From: Chitinophagales bacterium | Lineage (GTDB): Bacteria; Bacteroidota; Bacteroidia; Chitinophagales; JADIYW01 | Direction: 5' to 3' | Assembly: GCA_023957235.1 (NCBI GenBank) | Contig: JAMLHI010000002.1 | Location: 201,836 to 265,835 of the forward strand | Length of the DNA stretch: 64,000 nt | In this document: one piece after another, positions 1-9,999 of the stretch | Layout: the number at the start of each line of letters is the position of its first letter | How positions within the stretch are numbered: position 1 is the first letter of the stretch | Made by a program: the position numbers and the translations under genes | The notes under the pieces: generated by a model | What the model saw: only the letters and a program-made list of their open reading frames with translations | Told to the model about the DNA's origin: nothing | Database searches by the model: none

Positions 1-452
1 ACAATAATTTGATGAGCATCTACCTTCAATTCGTCAGCATGATGATAGACAAATTCCACTATTTTGAATGCATCTTCTTGTGCTGATGGAAATGTGTGTT
101 CAGGTGCCAATCTATAATCAACAGAAATGACAGTACACTGATTCATCTTACACAACCTTCGTGTTACATAATCATGAGAATCAATATTATAAAAACAGAA
201 ACCTCCACCATGAAAATAAATAATAACTCTCTGACCTTTAGCGTTGCTATTCCTATAAATTCTAACAGGGATACCAGAAAACATTTGGTTTTCAATCAAT
301 GAAACATTCTCCTTTTTATCAAATAAAAACTGCCCCAAACGACTGACTTCAATATTCTTGGCTCTCTGCTCCTGAATTTGAGAAATATCGACTTCTGCAA
401 CAGGCTTTAAATACTTGATTATCCACAACAAGGATTTTAATTTCCATTCCAT
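1..452 (-). CDS. alpha/beta hydrolase (HSL/esterase family), 3' part cut by window edge
   Basis: This is the N-terminal ~150 residues of a carboxylesterase-type alpha/beta hydrolase; the rest lies beyond position 1. The protein begins MEWKLKSLLWIIKYLKPVAE at 452. It contains YFHGGGFCFYN, the HGGG oxyanion-hole motif of the hormone-sensitive-lipase family, followed by VISVDYRLAPEHTFPSAQED, the strand and YRLAPEH signature of the same family. The nucleophile elbow would lie off the window. I chose the ATG at 452 because the neighbouring ATGs are out of frame. It has no signal peptide, so it is probably cytoplasmic. The substrate is unknown. It is transcribed away from the DUF4175 gene. Confidence 0.8.
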   Translation of the reverse strand, partial: MEWKLKSLLWIIKYLKPVAEVDISQIQEQRAKNIEVSRLGQFLFDKKENVSLIENQMFSGIPVRIYRNSNAKGQRVIIYFHGGGFCFYNIDSHDYVTRRLCKMNQCTVISVDYRLAPEHTFPSAQEDAFKIVEFVYHHADELKVDAHQII

Positions 453-762
453 GATTCATCTTTAAGTTGAATTTAAGCATTTACATTCATTCATTTTCAA
501 CAAATCCAATAAAAAGTATTTTTGAACCCAAGAGATTGAATAGTAGCGTATTTCACTCTTGTAATTATTAAAAATGGGCAGCTTAAATATTAGCACCCAC
601 CTAGAAATGAAAAGAAGGAGAATCAGCAAGCACTAAAAAATATAAAACAATGACAAGACATATTGGATATCACCGAAATCAAAATACAAAATTTAAATTA
701 GTAAAAAACTATGCTAAAAAGCACAAAATTTAATATGTTTATATCCATAAAGTTCCTTTCAC
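453..762. other. divergent intergenic region, no gene seen
   Basis: About 310 AT-rich bases separate the divergent hydrolase and DUF4175 genes. I see no open frame with coding character, no RNA gene and no convincing TAnnTTTG promoter element, although both upstream signals should lie here. Confidence 0.5.
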
Positions 763-3700
763 TTGTATCAACAAATTATTGCGCAATTAGACCAATTTAT
801 CAGAAAATATTATCTCAGCAAGGTAATAAAGGGAGGATTATTATTCATTGCAAGTGTTATAAGCATATATATATTATTTAGTTTAGGAGAGTTTGCATTT
901 TACTTCCCTACATGGGTTAGATGGATATTGCTTTTATGCTTCTTTGCCACTAGCGTATTTGCTTTGGTCAGTTGGATTCTTATTCCAGTAGCACAATATT
1001 TTAAACTAGGCAAAACCTTGTCATATCCACAAGCAGCAGCAATTATAGGAAAACACTTCCCTGAAATAGATGATAAGTTAATCAATATTTTACAACTTAA
1101 TTCTCAACAAGTAACTACTGGCAGTCAGGAATTGTTACAAGCAAGTATTCAACAAAAAATAGAGCAGATACATTATATTCCTTTTGCAAGGGCAGTGGAT
1201 TTAAAAGAAAATAAAAAATTCTTCAGATATGCTATTCCGCCTTTAATTCTATTAATAGCCATTTTATTCATTGCTCCTCAAATTCTCAGTGAAAGCAATG
1301 CTCGGCTAGTACAACCATCAAAAACATTTGAAAAACCAGCTCCTTTTGAATATTTTATCGACCAACAACAGTTAAAAGTCAACCAATTTGAGGATGTAGA
1401 AATCACTGTGATAGTAAAAGGTAAGATATTACCTACAAAAATGGAATGGTTACAATATGGACAAATCAATTCGCTTGTTCGCAAAGATGCTAACACGTTC
1501 GTTTACAAAGTTCAAAGTGTACAAAAAAATATAGAATTCAAACTATTAGCAAATGGTTATACATCGAAAACTTATCACCTTCTAGTCATCAAAAAACCAG
1601 TTGTTTCTTCGATGAATATCAAGTTGATCTATCCATCTTATACCCAAAGAAAAAATGAAACCATCAAAAATACTGGTGATTTGATAGTCCCGATAGGCAC
1701 TATTATCCACTGGAATTTCAACACTACTAATACCCAACAACTCGCCATCTCCTTTTTAGATGAAAATAAAAAATACCTTTCATCAACTGATGGAACTACC
1801 TATAGTTTTCAAAGAACAGCCAATAAAGACATCAGCTATAAATTGTATGCTTATAACAATGACAAGCCCAAAGGCGATTCCGTCTTATATACAATTTCAG
1901 TTATTGAAGACCAATTCCCTGCTATTCAAGTTCAACAAATAGAAGACAGCACACAAAAGGATATCTTATTTTTTATGGGAAATGCCTCAGACGATTATGG
2001 TATATCCAAAGTTTCCTTTCATCTAAATATTAAAAATGAAAAGAATCAAATCAGAAAAAATATTCAATCAAATATATCAATCACTCCTAGTGACTTAGTC
2101 AATTTTACACACTATATTTCAATAAGTGCTTTAAAATTACAAGCTGGCGAAACATTAGAATATTATTTTATCACTTGGGATAATGATGGTATCAATGGTC
2201 ACAAATCAACCAAAACATCCACATTTATATATTCTACTCCTGGAATCCCGGAATTAAAAAATTTGGAGGCAGCCAATAATGAAAACATCAAAACTTCCTT
2301 ACAATCTTCTACTAAAGAAGTACAACAACTATCTAAAGAACTTCAATCTTTGAAAGAAAATATTCTCACCAAAAAGAATCTCAATTGGGAGGACAAAAAA
2401 GAAATCAATCAACTATTGGATAAACATGAACAAATCAAAAAAGATATTCAAAATATTCAGGAAAAATTCAAAGAAAATATCAAAAATCAGGAACTATTCA
2501 AAGAAGTTGATCCAGAGATTTTAAAAAAACAAGAGCTGATTCAACAAATGATGGAAGATATGTTGAGTCAAGAAATGAAAGATTTAATCAAAGAAATTGA
2601 AGAACTTTTAGATAAATTTCAGAAAGAAAATGCTTTCGATAAAATTGAAAATGTTCAAATGAACAATGAAAAGCTCAATAAAGAACTAGATAAAATGTTG
2701 GAACTTTTCAAAAAGCTAGAATTGGAACAAAAAGCAAATGACCTAGCCCAACAATTGGACAATCTTGCAGAGAAACAAAAAGATGCCCAGCAAAAGCCCA
2801 ATGCAGAACAACAAAATTCATTAAATAAAGAATTTCAAAACATTAAAAAGGATTTTGAAAATTTACAAAAACTCAATCAACAACAAAATAATCATTTAGA
2901 TCTTGATTCACTTTCCAAAGACAAAGATGAGATTGAAGAAAATATGAATGATGCAAAAGAAAATCTTGAAAACAATCAAAACCAACAAGCAAAAAATCAA
3001 CAGCAGAAAGCAAGTAATAGCATGAAAAAAATGGCTGCTAATATTAGAAGCCAAATGTCACAAATGCAAATGCAACAACATGTCGAGGATATCAATACCA
3101 TAAGAAGAATATTAAGTAATCTTTTGAATTTTTCAAAAAATCAAGAAAATCTCATGCTGCGTGTCAAAAAAACTCCTGAATATGACACAAAATATTCCAA
3201 ACTTATACAAGAACAGCAAAAACTAAAAGAAGAATCTGTCATTATTGAAGATAGTCTAAATGCCTTAGGTAAAAGAGTATTTCAGCTTCAAAATTTTATA
3301 ACAGACGAACTCTACCAACTTAAAAGAGAATTGAAAAAATCTACTACTCTATTGGATAAAAAGCAAAAAGGGCCAGCTACTGCGGCACAACAATTTTCAA
3401 TGACACATGCCAATAATCTGGCATTAATGCTGAGTGAAGTAATGAACCAGATGCAACAGCAAATGAATATGAGTGGTAGTGGTGGTTCATGTCAAAATCC
3501 TGGTAACAGTAACCCAAAAAAACCTGGAGCAGGAGAAATGCAGAAACTTCAGGAACAATTGGGTAAAGATCTCAAAAAAATGAGTCAACAACTGAAAGAT
3601 GGAAAATCAGGTTCTCAGATGAATAAAGAACTCGCTGAGATGGCTCAAAGGCAAGCAGCTATTCGTGAGGCACTCAGTCAAATGAAAGAAGGAATGTCCC

Positions 3701-4032
3701 AACAGCAAAAAAAAGATGGAAATATTGATCAACTAATAGAAGACTTGGATAAGAATGAAGCAGACATTGTCAATCAGCGCATTACACAAGAAACTCTACT
3801 CCGTCAGAAAAATATTGAAACTCGAATGCTAGAAATAGAAAAATCTTTGAGAGAGCAAGATGAGAAAGAAGAACGTTCTTCTCAATCAGGACAAGAGTTT
3901 CCAGTCACTACTCCACCCGAATTGGAAGAATTTTTGAGGAAAAGAAAAAGCAATTTAAATATATCTGATAATTTACCCCCAGAATTGAAACTATTCTATA
4001 AAAAACTCGTAGATAGATACAATGCAAATTAA
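763..4032 (+). CDS. DUF4175 family membrane-anchored coiled-coil protein
   Basis: This large protein of 1089 residues matches the layout of the Bacteroidota DUF4175 family, whose function is unknown. Two N-terminal membrane segments (about residues 22-45 and 52-78) and another near 155-173 are followed by beta-rich periplasmic-type repeats (about 200-500). The second half (about 520-1060) is a very long Gln/Lys/Glu-rich coiled coil with methionine-rich stretches such as SQMQMQQHVED. The first usable start is TTG at 763, because an in-frame stop lies at 748-750; the N-terminus from this TTG has the length expected for the family. The next two genes follow closely on the same strand (anti-sigma-type ATPase, ybeY) and may be co-transcribed. 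Confidence 0.75.
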   Translation: MYQQIIAQLDQFIRKYYLSKVIKGGLLFIASVISIYILFSLGEFAFYFPTWVRWILLLCFFATSVFALVSWILIPVAQYFKLGKTLSYPQAAAIIGKHFPEIDDKLINILQLNSQQVTTGSQELLQASIQQKIEQIHYIPFARAVDLKENKKFFRYAIPPLILLIAILFIAPQILSESNARLVQPSKTFEKPAPFEYFIDQQQLKVNQFEDVEITVIVKGKILPTKMEWLQYGQINSLVRKDANTFVYKVQSVQKNIEFKLLANGYTSKTYHLLVIKKPVVSSMNIKLIYPSYTQRKNETIKNTGDLIVPIGTIIHWNFNTTNTQQLAISFLDENKKYLSSTDGTTYSFQRTANKDISYKLYAYNNDKPKGDSVLYTISVIEDQFPAIQVQQIEDSTQKDILFFMGNASDDYGISKVSFHLNIKNEKNQIRKNIQSNISITPSDLVNFTHYISISALKLQAGETLEYYFITWDNDGINGHKSTKTSTFIYSTPGIPELKNLEAANNENIKTSLQSSTKEVQQLSKELQSLKENILTKKNLNWEDKKEINQLLDKHEQIKKDIQNIQEKFKENIKNQELFKEVDPEILKKQELIQQMMEDMLSQEMKDLIKEIEELLDKFQKENAFDKIENVQMNNEKLNKELDKMLELFKKLELEQKANDLAQQLDNLAEKQKDAQQKPNAEQQNSLNKEFQNIKKDFENLQKLNQQQNNHLDLDSLSKDKDEIEENMNDAKENLENNQNQQAKNQQQKASNSMKKMAANIRSQMSQMQMQQHVEDINTIRRILSNLLNFSKNQENLMLRVKKTPEYDTKYSKLIQEQQKLKEESVIIEDSLNALGKRVFQLQNFITDELYQLKRELKKSTTLLDKKQKGPATAAQQFSMTHANNLALMLSEVMNQMQQQMNMSGSGGSCQNPGNSNPKKPGAGEMQKLQEQLGKDLKKMSQQLKDGKSGSQMNKELAEMAQRQAAIREALSQMKEGMSQQQKKDGNIDQLIEDLDKNEADIVNQRITQETLLRQKNIETRMLEIEKSLREQDEKEERSSQSGQEFPVTTPPELEEFLRKRKSNLNISDNLPPELKLFYKKLVDRYNAN

Positions 4033-4073
4033 ATATTTTCATACTTTTATTAAAAGTTCACACTCCTATACAA

Positions 4074-4472
4074 ATGGATGATAAGATACAGATACCTTCA
4101 TCTCTAGAAAGTATATATTTAATTGAGGATCACATTTGCCAAATGAAAAATAAATTTCATTTAGATGATAGTATCTATGGCAATATACATCTTGCTGTTG
4201 TAGAGGCAGTCACAAATGCTATTATACATGGCAACCACATGGATAAAAATAAAAATGTATTTATAAAAAGTGAGAAATGTGACACTGCTATTACTTTTAT
4301 TGTAAAAGACCAAGGTAAAGGATTTGATGAGACGAGTATTCCTGATCCTACTTTACCAGAAAATAGAGAAAAACTCAATGGTCGAGGTGTATTTTTAATT
4401 AAAAAACTTGCCGATAAAGTATCATTCAACAATAATGGTTCTGAACTTCAAATGGTATTCTTCCTCTCTTAG
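4074..4472 (+). CDS. anti-sigma regulatory factor-like ATP-binding protein (HATPase_c_2)
   Basis: This 132-residue stand-alone GHKL ATPase domain is of the RsbW/SpoIIAB type. The N-box is in VVEAVTNAIIHGNHMD (E and N bind Mg-ATP), then VKDQGKGFDE (the G1 box DxGxG) and NGRGVFLIKKLADKV (the G2 box) follow. Proteins of this family usually phosphorylate an anti-anti-sigma factor or bind a partner switch. No STAS-domain partner is encoded next to it, so the target is unknown. It lies 41 bp after the DUF4175 gene and 31 bp before ybeY, so the three may form one operon. Confidence 0.85.
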   Translation: MDDKIQIPSSLESIYLIEDHICQMKNKFHLDDSIYGNIHLAVVEAVTNAIIHGNHMDKNKNVFIKSEKCDTAITFIVKDQGKGFDETSIPDPTLPENREKLNGRGVFLIKKLADKVSFNNNGSELQMVFFLS

Positions 4473-4503
4473 TTACTTCATTAGAATTTCCTTATCTTAA
4501 CTC

Positions 4504-4953
4504 ATGTCAATACATTTTTATTATAATGATATTCCAAAATTTAAATGGAAACTCAACCCCTTAAAACAATGGATAAAATCAATTGCCCTTGAAGAAAACT
4601 TCAAAATCAAAGATTTAGATTATATCTTCTGCACTGACGAATACTTATTCAATATCAATATCCAATATCTCAATCATCATACACTCACTGATATCATTAC
4701 ATTTGACCTCTCCTCTTCACCCAAAAACACCGATATTGAAGGAGAAATTTATATCAGTATTGACCGAGTCAAAGAAAATGCTATCACTTTTCAGCATTCA
4801 TTTGAAAGTGAAATCTCAAGAGTTATAGCCCATGGAGTTCTTCATTTATGTGCTTATAAAGACAAAACCATTAGCGAAGAAAAAATAATGCGCCAAAAAG
4901 AAGATCATTACATAAAAACTTCTCCTCTATTGAATGATAAGGATGATTTTTAA
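4504..4953 (+). CDS. ybeY: rRNA maturation endoribonuclease YbeY
   Basis: This 149-residue protein is the zinc-dependent endoribonuclease used in 16S rRNA 3'-end maturation and ribosome quality control. The conserved metal site appears as RVIAHGVLHLCAYKDKT, the Bacteroidota form of HGxLHLxGYDH, in which the last His is replaced by a Lys-Asp context. The upstream NIQYLNHHTLTDIITFDLS matches the family's strand before the LTDVLTFP motif. Length and start (ATG at 4504) are normal. It is convergent with glyA. Confidence 0.9.
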   Translation: MSIHFYYNDIPKFKWKLNPLKQWIKSIALEENFKIKDLDYIFCTDEYLFNINIQYLNHHTLTDIITFDLSSSPKNTDIEGEIYISIDRVKENAITFQHSFESEISRVIAHGVLHLCAYKDKTISEEKIMRQKEDHYIKTSPLLNDKDDF

Positions 4954-5013
4954 TGGCATAATACTCAAAAACTAATATTCCTCGATGGAATATTTAGTCA
5001 TCAAATATCCAAA

Positions 5014-6282
5014 TTAATACAAAGGATATGCTTGCATTTTATTATGGATTTTACTCCTAATATCAGCTATCAAATGGTCATTAGAAGCATTCATCATGAC
5101 AGCATCCATCCATTCAACAATTTCAATACAATCATCCTCTTTAAATCCTCTGGTAGTAATTGCTGGAGTGCCAACACGTAAACCAGAAGTGATAAAAGGT
5201 GATCGAGTATCATAAGGTACCATATTTTTATTCACAGTAATATCTGCAAGCCCAAGCACTCTCTCTGCATCTTTGCCTGTAATATCTTTATTTCTTAAAT
5301 CTATTAACATCAAATGATTATCTGTTCCTCCTGAAATGACATGATACCCTTTTGCAATAAATGTTTTTGCCATCGCTTGAGCATTGGCAATCACTTGTTC
5401 TGTATATATATCAAATTCATCTGTCAATGCTTCTCCAAATGCCACGGCCTTTGCTGCAATCACATGCTCCAATGGTCCACCTTGCATACCAGGAAAAACT
5501 CCTGAATTCAATATTTGAGACATCATTTTCAATTCGCCCTTAGGTGTTTTTTCTCCCATTGGGTTTTCAAAATCTTTACCCATCATAATGACACCTCCAC
5601 GTGGTCCACGCAAAGTTTTATGAGTAGTAGAAGTTATAATATGGCAATGAGGCAATGGGTCATTCAACTTGCCTTTTGCTATTAAAGCGGCTGGATGAGC
5701 AATATCAGCAAGAAGAAGAGCTCCAATGCTATCAGCTATTTCTCTAAAACGTTTGTAGTCCCAATCTCTGGCATAGGCAGATGCTCCACAGACAATCAAT
5801 TTGGGTTGATATTGTTGAGCCAATTTCTCTACCTTGTCCATATCAATCAAACCTGTTTCTTTCTCTACACCGTAGAAAACAGGACGATAAACTTTACCTG
5901 AAAAATTAACAGAAGAACCATGAGATAAATGGCCACCATGAGATAAGTCAAATCCCAATACTGTATCACCCGGATTTAAAACAGATAAGAACACAGAAGC
6001 ATTGGCCTGAGCCCCAGAATGAGGCTGCACATTAGCATACTCAGCACCAAAAAGTTTGCACAATCTGTCTATTGCAAGTTGCTCTATTTGGTCAACAATT
6101 TCACAACCACCATAATATCTCTTTCCTGGATATCCCTCAGCATATTTATTTGTCAGGCAACTTCCCATCGCCTCCATCACTTGCTGACTGGTAAAATTTT
6201 CAGAGGCAATTAACTCTACTCCATTTCTTTGACGATGAAGTTCATCTTGAATCAAATCAAAAATTATATTATCCCTTTTCAT
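5014..6282 (-). CDS. glyA: serine hydroxymethyltransferase
   Basis: This PLP enzyme of 422 residues interconverts serine and glycine with tetrahydrofolate, feeding one-carbon units. The N-terminus has [10 protein letters not shown], and the mid region has [13 protein letters not shown] (the usual AHxAGLxA is here AHPAAL). The PLP lysine lies in [13 protein letters not shown]. Length and motif order match the family, and it should act in the cytoplasm. A -7 element lies about 20 bp upstream of the start. Confidence 0.97.
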   Translation of the reverse strand: MKRDNIIFDLIQDELHRQRNGVELIASENFTSQQVMEAMGSCLTNKYAEGYPGKRYYGGCEIVDQIEQLAIDRLCKLFGAEYANVQPHSGAQANASVFLSVLNPGDTVLGFDLSHGGHLSHGSSVNFSGKVYRPVFYGVEKETGLIDMDKVEKLAQQYQPKLIVCGASAYARDWDYKRFREIADSIGALLLADIAHPAALIAKGKLNDPLPHCHIITSTTHKTLRGPRGGVIMMGKDFENPMGEKTPKGELKMMSQILNSGVFPGMQGGPLEHVIAAKAVAFGEALTDEFDIYTEQVIANAQAMAKTFIAKGYHVISGGTDNHLMLIDLRNKDITGKDAERVLGLADITVNKNMVPYDTRSPFITSGLRVGTPAITTRGFKEDDCIEIVEWMDAVMMNASNDHLIADIRSKIHNKMQAYPLY

Positions 6283-6300
6283 GCTCAGTTAAAATTGGGA

Positions 6301-6308
6301 CAAAGATA
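6301..6308 (-). promoter_or_regulatory. -7 promoter element for glyA
   Basis: On the minus strand this reads TATCTTTG, an exact match to the Bacteroidota primary sigma -7 consensus TAnnTTTG. It lies 19 bp before the glyA ATG, implying a very short leader. No clear -33 TTG is visible. Confidence 0.5.
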
Positions 6309-6397
6309 AGATTTTGAGATTTCATAAAAGATTTAAATCACAATAATCACATTAATTACTATAATTTTATATTTTCACACCAAACACAACGAATCTT

Positions 6398-7393
6398 ATG
6401 GTAGCTATAATTCCGGTTGCTGGAGCAGGAACCAAGCTAAGGCCACACACCTATACTCAGCCTAAATCATTGATACCCATAGCAGGAAAGCCACTGATAG
6501 GTTATATCATTGATCAATTATTAGATGCAGGAGTTGAAAAATTTGTTTTTGTCATTGGATATCTAGGTGATAAAATCAGAGAATATATTGATGAATCTTT
6601 CCCTCATATCAAAAAACATTATGTCATTCAGCAAATGAGAGAAGGTCTAGGTCATGCTGTATGGCTGACAAAAGATGTCATAAAACCCAAAGAAAAGGTA
6701 ATTATTATACTCGGAGATACCATCATGGATGTAGATTTGAAAAAAATTATCAAATCCTCTCAGTCTGTTATTGGAGTTAAAAAAGTAGAAGATCCACGAT
6801 TATTTGGTGTTGCAGAATTTGGCAATGACAATATCATTACGCGACTATCTGAAAAGCCAAGAATACCCATGTCCAATATGGCAATGGTAGGATTATATAT
6901 GGTAAAAAATTTCGGCAAACTGTATCAAGCAATAGATTATAATATTTCAAATAATATCCGAACACATAATGAATTTTTTCTAACAGATGGTCTTCAAAAA
7001 ATGATTGAAGAAGGAGAAACAATCATTGCTGAAAAAATAGATCATTGGTATGATTGTGGACAGAAAAATATCCTTTTGAAAACCAACAAAATCATGCTTC
7101 AAAGGTTAAAAAACAACTATTCTAATCATGAAGGATTAAACAATACTATCGTTATAGAACCAGTCCATATAGGAAAAAATACCATCATCCGAAATAGCAT
7201 CATAGGCCCTAATGTGACCATTGGTGATAATGCAGTTGTAGAATACACTATACTAAGGGATTGTATTATTGGCAACTTCACTAGACTTCAGGATGTCGTG
7301 TTAGACAATTCTCTTATTGGCAGTGATTCTGAAATTTATGGCTCTACTCAAAGCCTTAGCATTGGTGATAATACAGAATTAGATTTGAGATAA
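6398..7393 (+). CDS. sugar nucleotidyltransferase with C-terminal left-handed beta-helix
   Basis: This 331-residue NTP-transferase resembles glucose-1-phosphate thymidylyl/uridylyltransferases. The N-terminus PVAGAGTKLRPHTYTQPKSL carries the GxGxRLxPxTxxxPK nucleotide-binding signature, here with Lys in the Arg position. IIILGDTIMD is the metal-binding aspartate region. From about residue 235 onward, hexapeptide repeats (IGKNTIIRNSIIGPNVTIGD) form a left-handed beta-helix that could carry an acyltransferase or oligomerisation role. The sugar substrate cannot be read from sequence. It probably supplies an activated sugar for envelope glycans. Confidence 0.88.
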   Translation: MVAIIPVAGAGTKLRPHTYTQPKSLIPIAGKPLIGYIIDQLLDAGVEKFVFVIGYLGDKIREYIDESFPHIKKHYVIQQMREGLGHAVWLTKDVIKPKEKVIIILGDTIMDVDLKKIIKSSQSVIGVKKVEDPRLFGVAEFGNDNIITRLSEKPRIPMSNMAMVGLYMVKNFGKLYQAIDYNISNNIRTHNEFFLTDGLQKMIEEGETIIAEKIDHWYDCGQKNILLKTNKIMLQRLKNNYSNHEGLNNTIVIEPVHIGKNTIIRNSIIGPNVTIGDNAVVEYTILRDCIIGNFTRLQDVVLDNSLIGSDSEIYGSTQSLSIGDNTELDLR

Positions 7394-7456
7394 TTTAATA
7401 ACCTCTTTTGGATAGCATCTATTTTATGTAGCCAAAACTCTTCTGTTTTATACATT

Positions 7457-8227
7457 CTAGCCAATTTCCTTCTTAGCCATAGTCCACCATTCTTCTAAAA
7501 TCTGAAGGCTGGTTTCTGACAAATTCAAGTTATTTGACAAGGCATATCGTTCCATCCATTGAAATCTATTGATAAATTTTTTATTGGTCAATTCCAATGC
7601 TTTTTCAGCATCTAGATTTAATAATCTTGCATAATTAATCACTGCAAATAATACATCACCCATTTCCTTTTCTATCTGAATAGGATTGTTTTGCTCAACA
7701 ACTTCTTGCAACTCATTGAGTTCTTCATGGATTTTTCCGACTACTTGTTGTGCCTCTTCCCAATCAAAACCCACATGGCGAGCTTTATCTTGAATTCTTT
7801 GAGCTTTCACCATGGATGGAAGCCCAGACGGCACTCCTTCCAAAACAGACTTTCTACCCTTTTTTAATTTTATTTTTTCCCAATTGCGTTTCACATCTTC
7901 TTCTGTATCAGCAACTGCATCTCCATAGATATGCGGGTGTCTATCAATTAATTTATCACATAAACTATTCAACACTTCAGTAATATCAAAACGATTGGTT
8001 TCAGAAGCAATCTTACTATAAAAGACCAAATGCAGCATCAAATCACCTATCTCTTCTTTGATATTATTATCATCATTATTAATAATCGCTTCAGAAAGTT
8101 CATAAGTCTCTTCAATAGTCAATTTTCTCAAAGATTCAATTGTTTGTTTTCTATCCCAAGGGCATTTCTCACGTAAATCATCCATCACATTCAACAAGCG
8201 CTCAAATGCTACTAATCTCTTATCCAT
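7457..8227 (-). CDS. mazG: nucleoside triphosphate pyrophosphohydrolase MazG
   Basis: This 256-residue protein is a full-length tandem-domain MazG that hydrolyses (d)NTPs to NMP and pyrophosphate. Each half has the EExxE-x-D metal-binding pattern: EETYELSEAI followed by EEIGDLMLHLVFYSKIA, and then HEELNELQEVV followed by EKEMGDVLFAVINYARL. CPWDRKQTIESLRK is the conserved family N-terminus. It is convergent with the nucleotidyltransferase and divergent from the small membrane protein at 8264. Confidence 0.95.
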   Translation of the reverse strand: MDKRLVAFERLLNVMDDLREKCPWDRKQTIESLRKLTIEETYELSEAIINNDDNNIKEEIGDLMLHLVFYSKIASETNRFDITEVLNSLCDKLIDRHPHIYGDAVADTEEDVKRNWEKIKLKKGRKSVLEGVPSGLPSMVKAQRIQDKARHVGFDWEEAQQVVGKIHEELNELQEVVEQNNPIQIEKEMGDVLFAVINYARLLNLDAEKALELTNKKFINRFQWMERYALSNNLNLSETSLQILEEWWTMAKKEIG

Positions 8228-8263
8228 CTTATTTTTTTGGTATAAAAATACTACATTAGTACT

Positions 8264-8677
8264 ATGAATGAGAACATACTACAACAACTTTATAAAGGAA
8301 AATACAGCCCAATAAAACTATTAGGTTTATTTTTTGGACTAAATATTCTCTTGGTCATTTTAATAGTGCTATTCAAAATAAAACCAGTCGGAATATGGAT
8401 AGGATTTCAAACTATCTTATTGCTTTATTCTACTACTAGCCTTATTGTGGGTGCTTTGTCTGATATTAAAGCTATTTTATATTATCCACTGATTATTCTA
8501 GGATTTTTTATTTTCTATATATTAGGAAAAAATCTTGCACAAATATTATCAGATACGACCATAGGAGATTTTGAATATCTCAAAAACTTTATCCTACTCA
8601 ATTTCTTATATTTTTCTATTTTGACTTTACTATCCAATATATATCGTAAAGCAAAAAAAACATTAGAGAATATGTAG
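8264..8677 (+). CDS. hypothetical membrane protein, four TM segments
   Basis: This protein of 137 residues has about four hydrophobic helices (near 18-38, 45-65, 72-90 and 106-125) and a short basic C-terminus. I recognise no motif. It lies 54 bp upstream of the histidine kinase gene on the same strand, so it may be co-transcribed with the two-component system, but nothing in the sequence proves a functional link. Confidence 0.6.
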   Translation: MNENILQQLYKGKYSPIKLLGLFFGLNILLVILIVLFKIKPVGIWIGFQTILLLYSTTSLIVGALSDIKAILYYPLIILGFFIFYILGKNLAQILSDTTIGDFEYLKNFILLNFLYFSILTLLSNIYRKAKKTLENM

Positions 8678-8731
8678 TTGTTAATTCAGTAGAATGATAT
8701 ATCCAACCATTTTTGAGCATTATTCCCCACA

Positions 8732-9994
8732 ATGAATAGAGCGGCACTCAGAACATTAATCATACTGGCTTTTTTATCAGTCAGTGGAATCATTGCTACT
8801 CAATTGTATTGGGTCAAGAAGTCACTTGATTTACAAGATGATCAATTCAATCACAGAGTACATGTTGCGCTCAATAATGTAGCCAACAAACTCATCTCAA
8901 ATACCAACAGAGGAATAGAAATAGAAACCCTGAACAGAATCAGCAATAATTATTACACAATTGATTTCTCAGCTCCAGTTATAGTGAGAAATATAGAAGA
9001 GTATTTGATAACAGAATTTAGAAACCAGAGCCTTTTAGAACCTTTTGAATATGCATTATTTGATTGCACTACTGATACATTAATTTTTGGAAAATATATC
9101 TACACTCTTGACTTACAAAATATTGAGCATATTCAATTTCACACCCCTAAAGATGAAAATTACTATCTGGGAATTTTATTTCCAAGAAAGAAATCATACT
9201 TCACTGATGACTGGACAATCTTAGCAGTATTTTCCATCGTCTTTATTATCGTTCTTTTATTTTTCTCTTTTTCTATTATCACTATTTTAAAACAAAAACA
9301 AGTAGGCGAAATTAAAAATGACTTTGTCAACAATATGACACACGAATTTAAGACACCTATTGCTACCATTGGAATTGCCTCAGATGTATTAATGAGAAAA
9401 GATATTTCAAATTTTCCTGACAAAATTTTTCATTATGCCAAAATCATCTCAGAAGAAAATATAAGATTAAAAGGGCAGGTAGAAACCGCTCTTCAAGTGG
9501 CACTCACTGATGCTAAAAAAATTCAATTAAAAAAAGAAGAAATAGATATTCATGAAATTATACTTCATAACGTTAGTAATTTTGAAGTGAGAGCACAAGA
9601 AAGACAAGGTCATATCCAGACCAATTTGGAAGCTACCAACTCAAAAATAATAGGTGACAAAGTACACATTACCAATATATTACATAACTTACTAGATAAT
9701 GCTTTAAAATATTGTGACAAGACACCAGAAATTTTAATCAAAACCACTAATAAAGGACGCAATATCGAAATAGCTGTTCAAGATAATGGAAAAGGAATAG
9801 CTGATAGCAACCTCAATCATGTTTTTGAAAAATTTTACAGAGTGAGCAGTGGCAACCGTCATGATGTAAAAGGTTTTGGGATAGGCTTGTTTTATGTTAA
9901 AAATATGATTATAATGCATAAAGGTTCTATCTCATTAAAAAGCAAACTTGGAGTAGGAACTACTTTTTATATTAATTTACCCATCAAAAAATAA
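8732..9994 (+). CDS. two-component sensor histidine kinase
   Basis: This is a membrane kinase of 420 residues. TM1 is at about 7-27 and TM2 at about 160-183, with a ~130-residue sensor domain outside between them. The dimerisation box is NNMTHEFKTPIATIG, with phospho-acceptor His in THEFKTP. The N box (HNLLDNALKYC), G1 (VQDNGKGI), F box (FEKFYRVSSG) and G2 (KGFGIGLFYVK) are all present, so it should be active. It is followed after 5 bp by its cognate response regulator. The signal sensed is unknown. The pair resembles other Bacteroidota envelope-stress-type HK/OmpR pairs. Confidence 0.95.
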   Translation: MNRAALRTLIILAFLSVSGIIATQLYWVKKSLDLQDDQFNHRVHVALNNVANKLISNTNRGIEIETLNRISNNYYTIDFSAPVIVRNIEEYLITEFRNQSLLEPFEYALFDCTTDTLIFGKYIYTLDLQNIEHIQFHTPKDENYYLGILFPRKKSYFTDDWTILAVFSIVFIIVLLFFSFSIITILKQKQVGEIKNDFVNNMTHEFKTPIATIGIASDVLMRKDISNFPDKIFHYAKIISEENIRLKGQVETALQVALTDAKKIQLKKEEIDIHEIILHNVSNFEVRAQERQGHIQTNLEATNSKIIGDKVHITNILHNLLDNALKYCDKTPEILIKTTNKGRNIEIAVQDNGKGIADSNLNHVFEKFYRVSSGNRHDVKGFGIGLFYVKNMIIMHKGSISLKSKLGVGTTFYINLPIKK

Positions 9995-9999
9995 GTGTC